Position numbers and translations under genes: made by a program
Part shown: positions 1-7,324 of the stretch, piece by piece
How the letters are laid out: each line of letters begins with the position of its first letter
Numbering within the stretch: position 1 is the stretch's first letter
DNA from: Onthomorpha sp937906975
GTDB lineage: Bacteria > Bacteroidota > Bacteroidia > Bacteroidales > P3
Length of the DNA: 64,000 nucleotides
Reading direction: 5' to 3'
NCBI GenBank assembly: GCA_045614605.1
Contig: JAZLDH010000007.1
Span: 1 to 64,000 of the forward strand
Notes under the pieces: model-generated
What the model was told of the DNA's origin: nothing
The model's input: only the letters and a program-made list of their open reading frames with translations
Databases searched by the model: none

Positions 1-88
1 AGATGTATCAAATCTTCAAAGTGGAACGTACATCGTAAGAATAAAAACACAAAGAGGATTTGCAAATAAAAAACTGATAATCAAATAG
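1..88 (+). CDS. C-terminal end of a T9SS type A cargo protein (5' end outside window)
   Basis: The first 88 bases read in one frame (codons from base 2) to a TAG at 86-88. The last residues run SGTYIVRIKT...KKLIIK, which matches the end of the type A T9SS C-terminal sorting domain (Por_Secre_tail): a G-x-Y-hydrophobic-V strand followed by a short basic tail ending in I-x-K. The protein would be exported by Sec and then moved over the outer membrane by the type IX system, with the tail removed. Nothing can be said about the rest of the protein. The related tails of the genes at 54178 and 61075 end in KIVIE and KIVIK. Confidence 0.7.
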   Translation, partial: DVSNLQSGTYIVRIKTQRGFANKKLIIK

Positions 89-109
89 TAAAACAAGCGA
101 AAAAAAAGT

Positions 110-177
110 CTAAGGAAACGCAAAATAAAGCAAAGAAAAAAATAATTTTTTCTTTGCTTTATTTTATTTTTTCTTAG
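110..177. repeat. 21-bp-pitch array A (4 units), near-perfect inverted repeat
   Basis: Core pentamers start at 110 (CTAAG), 131 (CAAAG), 152 (CTTTG) and 173 (CTTAG), each exactly 21 bp after the last, with A or T tracts between. The inner part folds: 122-141 and 146-165 are perfect 20-bp inverted arms with a 4-base loop. It lies between the stop at 88 and the promoter at 187, so it could end transcription in both directions. The reverse complement of the whole element is almost the same as the array at 42598. Confidence 0.8.
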
Positions 178-186
178 AAATATTCA

Positions 187-194
187 TATCTTTG
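187..194 (+). promoter_or_regulatory. Bacteroidota -7 box TATCTTTG
   Basis: Fits the TAnnTTTG consensus and lies 18 bases before the ATG at 213. The in-frame TTG at 192 is inside this box, so it cannot be the start codon of the downstream gene. Confidence 0.6.
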
Positions 195-212
195 CAAGAA
201 ATAATTTTTGAT

Positions 213-1070
213 ATGAAAAGACTATTATTATTTTTCTGTTTTTTGCTGAGCGTTTCTTTTTTGATGGCTCAGTCTTTTGTGCAAAATGGTTTGGTTTTTA
301 GCGTTATAGAGGGTAAAAACGAAGTGAGCGTAAGGGGAGATGGTGATAAGTTGCCAAATGTTGTGCTCATACCTTCTACGGTTACGATTGAGGGAAAGGA
401 ATTTTTGGTTACAAGAATAGAGGATAAGGGATTTTATATGTGTTCTAATATAAAGGAGTTGGTTTTTTCTGACTGCTTAACTCACATTGGTAAAGAGGCT
501 TTTTATATGTGTGAAGGAATTGTGGATTTGAAACTTCCTCATTCTGTTTTGCACATTGGGGAAGAGGCTTTTGCTATGTGTAAATCTTTAAGCACTATTT
601 CGCTTTCCAATTCTTTGCAAATAATAAATAAAAGAACTTTTTGGAATTGCTCCTCTTTAAGCAAGATAAAAATACCAAGCGGAGTTAAATCAATAGAAAG
701 GGAAGCCTTCTTTTCTTGCTCGGCATTGAGTTCGGTGGAGCTTGTTGAGGGATTAGAATTTGTGGGACGTTTGGCTTTTGGAAGTTGCTCTACTTTGATG
801 AGTCTTGATTTGCCAGAGTCTTTAGCAGAGGTTGATGACCAAGGATTTTGGAATTGTTCATCTTTGTTAAGTGTTAAGTTTGGACAATATGTAGATAGAA
901 TAGGGGATAGTGCTTTTGGGCAATGCACCGAGTTGAATAATGTTGTGATTGCCTCAGAGGATGTTATTATGGGTAAGAATGTGTTTGAGTATTGCCCAAG
1001 TTTGGTTTCTTACACAAAAGGAAAAAAAGTTATTAAACTAATTTTCACTTTGGAAGAATTGGACGGCTAA
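213..1070 (+). CDS. Secreted BspA-like leucine-rich repeat protein (LRR_5)
   Basis: 285 residues from the ATG at 213. A Sec signal peptide (KRLLLFFCFLLSVSFLMAQS) is followed by about eight 23-residue BspA/LRR_5 repeats with the pattern I-(x)2-x-A-F-x-x-C-x-x-L-x-x-(V/I)-x-(L/I)-P. Family members are surface-exposed adhesion or recognition proteins. There is no T9SS sorting tail; the protein ends KLIFTLEELDG just after the last repeat, so it is either periplasmic or a truncated form of a longer cargo such as the one at 54178. The final 33 bases overlap the 3' end of aroQ on the other strand. Confidence 0.8.
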   Translation: MKRLLLFFCFLLSVSFLMAQSFVQNGLVFSVIEGKNEVSVRGDGDKLPNVVLIPSTVTIEGKEFLVTRIEDKGFYMCSNIKELVFSDCLTHIGKEAFYMCEGIVDLKLPHSVLHIGEEAFAMCKSLSTISLSNSLQIINKRTFWNCSSLSKIKIPSGVKSIEREAFFSCSALSSVELVEGLEFVGRLAFGSCSTLMSLDLPESLAEVDDQGFWNCSSLLSVKFGQYVDRIGDSAFGQCTELNNVVIASEDVIMGKNVFEYCPSLVSYTKGKKVIKLIFTLEELDG

Positions 1071-1460
1071 TTCGTAGCCTTTAAGTCCAAATCCGAAAAT
1101 CGTACCTTTGCAAACAGGAGAAAGAAAAGATTTGTGTCTAAACTCTTCTCTTGATAATATGTTGCTGATATGAACTTCTACAACAGGGGTTTGTATTGCT
1201 GCAATCGCATCTGCTATCGCTATTGAGGTGTGAGTGTATGCTCCTGCGTTGATTATAATTCCGTCTTTTGAGCAGTCTTTTTGTATTTGTGTTACAATCT
1301 CTCCTTCAACGTTAGATTGGAAATAAGAAATCTTTAATTCAGGAAACTTTTTCTTTAAGTCTTCAAGATAATCCTCAAAACTTGTGCTTCCATATATGCT
1401 TACTTCTCTTTGTCCTAAGAGATTAAGATTAGGTCCGTTAATTATACTTATTTCTTTCAC
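1038..1460 (-). CDS. aroQ: 3-dehydroquinate dehydratase, type II
   Basis: 140 residues, normal for the dodecameric type II enzyme, which converts 3-dehydroquinate to 3-dehydroshikimate in the shikimate pathway. The family signatures are all visible: NGPNLNLLGQRE at the N-terminus with the lid arginine, catalytic tyrosine in the IYGS motif, NAGAYTHTS, the EVHISN strand and the HKS segment near the end. It is the last gene of a three-gene minus operon and its ATG lies 23 bases inside the thioredoxin-like gene, which suggests translational coupling. Its 3' end runs 33 bases into the convergent LRR gene. Confidence 0.96.
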   Translation of the reverse strand: MKEISIINGPNLNLLGQREVSIYGSTSFEDYLEDLKKKFPELKISYFQSNVEGEIVTQIQKDCSKDGIIINAGAYTHTSIAIADAIAAIQTPVVEVHISNILSREEFRHKSFLSPVCKGTIFGFGLKGYELAVQFFQSEN

Positions 1461-1941
1461 GATGTTTAAAATCTCTGTTTAATATTATTTTATCCTTACT
1501 TATAAGAAAAAGAGTTGGGACAGTCCAAATATAACTCTTTGTTATAGGTTCGCAATCCTCGCAATAAGAGTTTATCCAATTTTCTGGCACTTGGCTTTTG
1601 TGTTCTTGCCAAAGTTTTTCTTCTACCTCAGGGGCAACAGCAAGAATTGTTAGTTTGTTTTCTGCAATCAAAGAATTGAGCTTTTTTGACTTTGACATCT
1701 TCTTTTTTAATGCCTGACAGTCCTCACATTCTGGGCTATAAAACACAACTAATACGTTTGTGCCTTGACTTTCTATTAAAGAATACAAATCTTGCAGGCC
1801 ATTCTCGTTCACAAACGTGAAGTTAATGGCAGTATCGCCTATTTGATTGTCGTTTTCCTTGTCGTAGCTTTGAGCAAACAAAGGCGAGAAAAACAAACAA
1901 AGCAAAAACGATATACCTAATCTAAGACTAATGTTTCGCAT
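1438..1941 (-). CDS. Exported thioredoxin-fold protein with two CEDC motifs
   Basis: 167 residues. Residues 1-24 form a signal peptide ending in FAQ. The AhpC/TlpA-like thioredoxin fold follows, with the redox motif C72-E-D-C75 after the strand VLVVFYSPE and a cis-proline loop TVPTLFLI near 141. A second CEDC (127-130) lies in the helix before the cis-proline loop and is not usual for the family. It probably reduces or exchanges disulfides in the periplasm. It overlaps both the upstream beta-CASP gene (25 bases) and aroQ (23 bases). Substrate unknown. Confidence 0.8.
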   Translation of the reverse strand: MRNISLRLGISFLLCLFFSPLFAQSYDKENDNQIGDTAINFTFVNENGLQDLYSLIESQGTNVLVVFYSPECEDCQALKKKMSKSKKLNSLIAENKLTILAVAPEVEEKLWQEHKSQVPENWINSYCEDCEPITKSYIWTVPTLFLISKDKIILNRDFKHRERNKYN

Positions 1942-3320
1942 TTCGAAGGAATATAAACGTTTTCATAGCCACGCTCTCTTAAAGTGTTGGCAAAGTTTTC
2001 TTGTGTTTTGCTTTCTCCGTGTACAAGTATGAGTTTTTTAATTTTCTCTTTGTCTTGACACGATAAGAAACGGATTAACTCTTCGTAATCGGCGTGTGCA
2101 GAATAGGAATCAATGCTTCTAACCTCTGCTTTCACGTAATAGCCATGTCCGAAAATAGAAACTTGTTTGTCGCCTCTGAGAATTTTGTTTCCAAGTGTAG
2201 TTGGAGCGCAGTAACCAACGCCAAGGATTGTTGTTCGTGGGTTTTCTATGTTGTTTGCAATGTGATGTTTAATTCTTCCTGCTTCCATCATACCGCTTGC
2301 AGAGATAATAATGCACGGAGTTTTACTTGTGTTTAGTTTTTTACTCTCTTCCGTTCCGCGAATGTAGTGTAGCTTTTCAAATCCAAACGGATCTGGATCT
2401 GTTTTCATAAATTCTTTCATCTCATCGTTGAAACACTCGCTGTGAATACGCATTATATTTGTTGCATTAAGACTTAAAGGACTATCAACATAGACATCTA
2501 TCATTGGAAGCAAACCTCGTTCCCACAACTTATTAAGAGCAAAAATTATCTCTTGCGCTCTGCCTATCGCAAAGGAAGGAATAAGAAGTTTTCCTCTCTT
2601 TTTGCAACATGTATCAATCACTGCTTTTAATAATTCTTCTTCGCTCTTATCTATATTGCTATGAAGTCTATCTCCGTAGGTAGATTCCATAATTATATAG
2701 TCAGCTTGCTCAAAGGCTTGTGGAGCTCTAAGTATTCTTTTTTCGTAACGTCCAACATCTCCTGTGAAAGCAATCTTTATATCCTTACCATCTTCCTTTA
2801 TAGTAATGTTGCAAGTTGCACTTCCAAGGATATGTCCGTTGTCTGTAAACTTTAAAGTGATGTCTTCATCAATAAAAATTCTCTTTCCGTAAGGAACAGA
2901 AACAAAATAATTCATTGCCTCTTGTGCATCAGCAGTTGTGTAAATCGGTTCAACGCTTTCAAGATTTTGTCTTGCTCTTTTCTTGTTGAAAGTGCGAGTA
3001 TCTAATTCTTGAATGCCAGCAGAATCCACAAGCATAATGGCACACAAATCTCTTGTTGCGGGTGTAGAATATATAATGCCTTTAAAACCTAATTTTACAA
3101 TGTAAGGAATTAGTCCCGAGTGGTCTATGTGAGGGTGAGAAAGGATTAAATAATCTATCTCTTCAGGATTGAAACCTAAATCACGGTTCAAAGCATCAGT
3201 TTCCAAACCCTTACCTTGATACATTCCACAATCCAAAAGAATTTTCTTGCCTTTATTAGTAGTAATCAAATGTTTGCTGCCCGTAACCTCCTTAGCAGCA
3301 CCTAAAAATTGTATTTTCAT
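1917..3320 (-). CDS. MBL-fold beta-CASP hydrolase (RNase J/CPSF-like family)
   Basis: 467 residues, the usual size of the bacterial YSH1-like metallo-beta-lactamase family. It starts MKIQFLGAAKEVTGSKH and has the zinc motif HPHIDHSG (HxHxDH) near residue 60, further metal ligands in GHILGSA and FTGDVGRY, and the beta-CASP part with ESTYGDR and SASGMMEAGRIKHH; the last ligand is in SAHADY. Such proteins are predicted RNA- or DNA-processing nucleases; the substrate is not known here. It leads the operon with the thioredoxin-like gene and aroQ. Confidence 0.9.
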   Translation of the reverse strand: MKIQFLGAAKEVTGSKHLITTNKGKKILLDCGMYQGKGLETDALNRDLGFNPEEIDYLILSHPHIDHSGLIPYIVKLGFKGIIYSTPATRDLCAIMLVDSAGIQELDTRTFNKKRARQNLESVEPIYTTADAQEAMNYFVSVPYGKRIFIDEDITLKFTDNGHILGSATCNITIKEDGKDIKIAFTGDVGRYEKRILRAPQAFEQADYIIMESTYGDRLHSNIDKSEEELLKAVIDTCCKKRGKLLIPSFAIGRAQEIIFALNKLWERGLLPMIDVYVDSPLSLNATNIMRIHSECFNDEMKEFMKTDPDPFGFEKLHYIRGTEESKKLNTSKTPCIIISASGMMEAGRIKHHIANNIENPRTTILGVGYCAPTTLGNKILRGDKQVSIFGHGYYVKAEVRSIDSYSAHADYEELIRFLSCQDKEKIKKLILVHGESKTQENFANTLRERGYENVYIPSKCETLVLD

Positions 3321-3344
3321 ATCCTTTCTCTTTGTAATTTATGG

Positions 3345-3352
3345 CAAAGATA
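3345..3352 (-). promoter_or_regulatory. -7 box TATCTTTG for the beta-CASP/trx/aroQ operon
   Basis: Read on the minus strand, 24 bases before the ATG at 3320. It fits TAnnTTTG. Confidence 0.55.
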
Positions 3353-3439
3353 CAATAAAGAAATGAAAAGAGTTTAGTAAAAAGGTTTTTTTCTTAGAAA
3401 TATTTGAACAAAATATTATTTAATTCCCAATAAAATAAA

Positions 3440-3447
3440 TAACTTTG
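3440..3447 (+). promoter_or_regulatory. -7 box TAACTTTG for the hsd operon
   Basis: Lies 26 bases before the hsdM ATG at 3474. No other TAnnTTTG box is obvious in the short gaps inside the hsd cluster, which supports one transcript for all five genes. Confidence 0.6.
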
Positions 3448-3473
3448 CAGTAAGTTTAATATTGTGGTTAGAA

Positions 3474-5078
3474 ATGGCTAAGAAAACAAAAGAAGAAGTG
3501 CTAAATCTTGAAAATATTCTTTTCAAGTGTAGGGATATACTTAGACAAGCAAAGAATTCTGGTTCGTTCTTTGAAAAGCGTGATATGATGCTAACGCTCG
3601 TGTTTCTTCGTTTTATTGGAGAAAAATATGAAGATGGAGTGTTTACGCTTCGTCAGCAACTCATTGAGCAAGGTTTAGATCCTGATGATGAAGAAATAAT
3701 AAAGGCTTTTTTTGATGATGCAACATTCGCAGATGGAACTTTTGATTTGCCACAAGAAGCACGTTGGTCAACTATTATAAATACAGCAGCACCACAATTG
3801 AATGTGGCACTTGATACAGCTTTACGTAGCATTGGAGAAACAAACCCTACATTGAAAGGTTGTTTTGTAGAAGGTACATTCACGCAACGCAATCTTGGTG
3901 CTAATGATATTAAGAAGATTGTTGATGAAGTTAATAAAATTAGCCACAAGACGTTTGGAGAAGAAAAAGACTTGATAGGTCGTGTGTATGAATACTTCTT
4001 GAAAGAGTTTGCTGTCAATGCTACAAAAGAGGAAGGAGAATTTTATACACCTCATGACGTTGTTCAACTCATTGCAACAGTTATAGAACCTTTTGATGGT
4101 ATGCTTTACGATCCTTGTTGTGGTTCGGGAGGAATGTTTATTCAAAGTACAGACTTGGTGAAAGCCAAACAAGGTGATATTAGTCGTATCAATGTGTATG
4201 GACAAGAAAAAGAAGCTGCAACATACCGATTGGCTAAGATGAATCTTGCTTTACGAGGTATAAGTCATAATTTGGGCTCTGAAAGCGATTCTACTTTTAC
4301 TAATGATTTGCATAAAGGTATTTATTTTGATTATATAATGGCTAACCCTCCTTTCAATTTGAAAGGTTGGTATAATGATAATCTTAAAAACGATTCACGA
4401 TGGACATATTACACTACGCCTCCGGAAAGCAATGCTAATTATGCGTGGATATTACATATGCTTTCACATTTAAAGCCTATTTCTGGTGTAGCAGGTTTCT
4501 TGTTGGCTAATGGTGCTCTTGGTGATACTGATGCACTTGAAATACGTAAGAAATTGATTGAGAATGATAAGGTGGAAGCGATTATTATTTTGCCAAGAGA
4601 GCTTTTTATCACTACTGATATTAGTGTTACGTTTTGGATTCTTAATCAAAATAAAAAAGGAGGGAAGTATCACGGTCGTCAATTGAGAAATCGTGAACAC
4701 GAAATCCTCTTTATGGACTTACGTCAATGGACAGAAAACCCAGTCAAGGGCGAACAAAAGAAAAAAGTTCAACTTACTACTGAGCAGATTCAACGTGTAG
4801 CAGAAATTTATCATCAATGGCAATCCGAGGGAGTAGATGGAAAGAATTTTGCTGTACCTGAATTATATAGAAGTGTTGGTATAGAAGAAATAGAGGCAAA
4901 TAATTGGACTTTGGTACCAAGTAAGTATATTGAATTTATTGATCATGATTTGGAAATAGACTATCCTAAGGAGATGGCTCGCATACAACAAGAGATGAAA
5001 GAGTTAATGCAAAGAGAAAAAGAATCTCAGAAGATGATTGAAGATGCTTTTAAAGGAATTGGTTATGGAATCGAATAA
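3474..5078 (+). CDS. hsdM: Type I restriction-modification system, N6-adenine methyltransferase subunit
   Basis: 534 residues from the ATG at 3474; the TTG 12 bases upstream is less likely. The N-terminal HsdM_N helical domain (ENILFKCRDILR...) is followed by the SAM-dependent methyltransferase domain: SAM motif D213-PCCGSGGMF and catalytic N291-PPF, the gamma-class adenine methylase signature. With HsdS it forms the modification enzyme; with HsdR, the restriction complex. The last 14 bases overlap the next gene. All catalytic motifs are intact. Confidence 0.96.
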   Translation: MAKKTKEEVLNLENILFKCRDILRQAKNSGSFFEKRDMMLTLVFLRFIGEKYEDGVFTLRQQLIEQGLDPDDEEIIKAFFDDATFADGTFDLPQEARWSTIINTAAPQLNVALDTALRSIGETNPTLKGCFVEGTFTQRNLGANDIKKIVDEVNKISHKTFGEEKDLIGRVYEYFLKEFAVNATKEEGEFYTPHDVVQLIATVIEPFDGMLYDPCCGSGGMFIQSTDLVKAKQGDISRINVYGQEKEAATYRLAKMNLALRGISHNLGSESDSTFTNDLHKGIYFDYIMANPPFNLKGWYNDNLKNDSRWTYYTTPPESNANYAWILHMLSHLKPISGVAGFLLANGALGDTDALEIRKKLIENDKVEAIIILPRELFITTDISVTFWILNQNKKGGKYHGRQLRNREHEILFMDLRQWTENPVKGEQKKKVQLTTEQIQRVAEIYHQWQSEGVDGKNFAVPELYRSVGIEEIEANNWTLVPSKYIEFIDHDLEIDYPKEMARIQQEMKELMQREKESQKMIEDAFKGIGYGIE

Positions 5079-6174
5079 GGATAGAGCTATGAAAGAGAGC
5101 AAAAATACAGAAATGCCATCATTTGTATATCGAGATAGTATGACTGCCAACAAAGAATACGTAGAATGGTTGTCGGATGTAAAAACTCGTTTCCGTCAGT
5201 GCCAGATAAAAGCAGCCATTCGTGTGAATACAACAATACTTGAATTGTATTGGAGTATTGGTAGGGACTTGGTTGCATTGCGTGCCGAAGAACGTTGGGG
5301 CGCCGGTGTGGTGAAACAGTTTGCTCTCGATATGCGGCAGGCTTTTCCTGATATTACAGGCTTTTCTCTCACCAATGTGAAATACATGAAGCGTTGGTAT
5401 TTGTTTTACAATGAACAAGATGCAAAAAGTCAACGAGTCGTTGACCAATTAGGAATGCCGGAAGTTTTTGGTCAAGTTCCATGGGGACAGCATATTGATA
5501 TTATCTCAAACTGCAATTCCATTGATGAAGCTTTTTTCTATATCAGAAAGGTTGTAGAAAACGGATGGTCACGCCCAGTTCTGAATGCAAACATAGATGC
5601 TAACCTGTTTCAAAATCAAGGTTCTGCAATTACGAATTTCGATACGACGTTACCAATATCTCAGAGCGAATTGGCTAAGGAATTATTGAAGAAGGAATAT
5701 GACTTGAGTTTTATAACGGCCGAGGAAGTGAAAAAGGAAAAAGACTTGGAAAATGCTTTGGCTAATAATATCACAGAATTTCTCTTAGAATTGGGACGCG
5801 GATTCTCTTACGTGGGACGGCAAATGGAATTGCAGATGCCTGGAGGTCAGACATATTTCCCTGATTTGGTGTTTTATCATATTCCTCAGCACAGATACGT
5901 TGTTGTAGAACTGAAAGCTGTTAAGTTTATCCCAGAGTTTGCCGGTAAACTCAATTTTTATGTTACGGCAGCAGATAAGTTATTGCGTGGAGAGGGGGAT
6001 AATCCTTCAGTAGGTCTGCTTATTTGTAAATCCACAGATAAAACCATTGTTGAATGGTCGTTGCAAGACATTCAAAAACCTTTGGGAGTTGCTTCTTATC
6101 AGTTGCAAGAAGTAGTTGAACGCACTATTGCAGAATTGGAAAATATGAAAAAGCATGACGATGAAGAGATATAA
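5065..6174 (+). CDS. DUF1016/YhcG-type PD-(D/E)XK nuclease
   Basis: 369 residues from the ATG at 5065, which overlaps the hsdM stop and has AAAGGA upstream; in-frame starts at 5038 (TTG) and 5044 are possible. The N-terminal DUF1016_N helical domain (YVEWLSDVKTRFRQ..., LELYWSIGRDL, WGAGVVKQFALDMR) is joined to a C-terminal PDDEXK_1 nuclease domain whose site reads P-D267-(14)-E282-L-K284. Proteins of this family recur next to type I hsd genes, and their role there is not settled. Its position between hsdM and hsdS, with overlaps at both ends, suggests co-expression with the restriction complex, perhaps as an extra nuclease or a partner protein. Confidence 0.88.
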   Translation: MESNKDRAMKESKNTEMPSFVYRDSMTANKEYVEWLSDVKTRFRQCQIKAAIRVNTTILELYWSIGRDLVALRAEERWGAGVVKQFALDMRQAFPDITGFSLTNVKYMKRWYLFYNEQDAKSQRVVDQLGMPEVFGQVPWGQHIDIISNCNSIDEAFFYIRKVVENGWSRPVLNANIDANLFQNQGSAITNFDTTLPISQSELAKELLKKEYDLSFITAEEVKKEKDLENALANNITEFLLELGRGFSYVGRQMELQMPGGQTYFPDLVFYHIPQHRYVVVELKAVKFIPEFAGKLNFYVTAADKLLRGEGDNPSVGLLICKSTDKTIVEWSLQDIQKPLGVASYQLQEVVERTIAELENMKKHDDEEI

Positions 6175-7276
6175 ATTGGGAGAGTTGATAGAATTGGTTG
6201 AAGAGACTAATTCTCAGGGGAAGTATGGACCAAAAGATGTAAGGGGAATGACAATCACAAAAGAAATTATCCCTACAAAGGCAGATGTGGCAAATACTGA
6301 CTTGCGTAAATTTCTGGTTGTTCATCCAGATGAGTTTGTCTTCAATCCACGGACACATGGCAAGAAAATAGGTTTTGGATACAACAACACAAATGAGTGT
6401 TTCCTCATCAGTTGGAATAACATTGCATTTCGAGTTAAGTCTGATGCCCTCGATATCGTTATCCCAACTTATCTTTTCTTGCATTTCAACAGAAAAGAAT
6501 GGGATAGAGAAGCATGTTTTTGTTCTTGGGGCAGTTCGACAGAAGTGTTTTCTTGGGAGGCTCTTAGTGGTATGCATCTTACCCTTCCATCCATTGAGCA
6601 GCAGCGCAAATACGTTGATGTTTATTTAGCTCTCCAAAACAATCTTGCTGTTTATCAAAGTAAGGTTGAAGAATTGAAACTTGTTTGCGATGGGTATATT
6701 GAGGAGTTGAGAAGAAAAATGAAGTGTGAAAGAATTGGTACATATATCGTTGAATCAAATGTAAAGAACAGTGATAACAAAATAAAAGAAGTTAGAAGTG
6801 TTTCTGTTACAAAAGAGTTTAAACTTACAAATGCAAAGGTAAATAAGAACGAACTAAGCAACTATCTTGTTGTACGCCCTAAGGAAATAGCCTTCGTTCA
6901 AACAACAGGTAATGAAAAAGTCTTAGCATTTGCATATAACGATTACGATTATCCGGTTGTAGTCTCTTCTGTTGATAAAGTTTTTGGTTCAAAGGACGAA
7001 AACGTTCTTGACTTACAGTATCTTTCATTATTTTTAAGTCGTAAGGAATTCGATCGTTATGCACGTTTCAATTCTTGGGGAAGTGCAAGAGAAGTATTTA
7101 CAATGGACGATATGAATGATGTAGAAATACCCATTCCTGACATTAAAGTTCAAAGACAGATAGTCAATATACATAAATGCTATATTGAACGTCAACGCAT
7201 AGCCGACGCTCTCAAAGAGCAAATTAATAATATATGCCCTGTGTTGATTCGGGGAAGTTTAGAAAAAGAAGTATAA
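6155..7276 (+). CDS. hsdS: Type I restriction-modification system, specificity subunit
   Basis: 373 residues, slightly short for HsdS. Two target-recognition domains are visible, each followed by a helical dimerisation segment. The two halves resemble each other: T-K-E at 35-37 and 219-221, SWGS at 124-127 and 307-310, so the repeat offset is about 184 residues. Each domain reads one half of a bipartite DNA site. The ATG at 6155 overlaps the upstream nuclease gene by 20 bases; the ATG at 6161 is an alternative. Only one hsdS copy and no recombinase or inverted partial copy is present, so no phase-variable shuffling is visible. Confidence 0.93.
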   Translation: MTMKRYKLGELIELVEETNSQGKYGPKDVRGMTITKEIIPTKADVANTDLRKFLVVHPDEFVFNPRTHGKKIGFGYNNTNECFLISWNNIAFRVKSDALDIVIPTYLFLHFNRKEWDREACFCSWGSSTEVFSWEALSGMHLTLPSIEQQRKYVDVYLALQNNLAVYQSKVEELKLVCDGYIEELRRKMKCERIGTYIVESNVKNSDNKIKEVRSVSVTKEFKLTNAKVNKNELSNYLVVRPKEIAFVQTTGNEKVLAFAYNDYDYPVVVSSVDKVFGSKDENVLDLQYLSLFLSRKEFDRYARFNSWGSAREVFTMDDMNDVEIPIPDIKVQRQIVNIHKCYIERQRIADALKEQINNICPVLIRGSLEKEV

Positions 7277-7324
7277 TTTGTACGTATTATTGTAGTGAAT
7301 GGAAAATAAAAATGGTGACTCGTT

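Noticed and set aside
192..212. TTG start for the LRR protein
   Set aside because: The TTG is part of the -7 box TATCTTTG; the ATG at 213 is directly followed by the signal peptide.
5038..5064. Upstream TTG/ATG starts for the DUF1016 nuclease
   Set aside because: ATG 5065 gives the usual short overlap with hsdM and has AAAGGA upstream; the family domain begins well after it.
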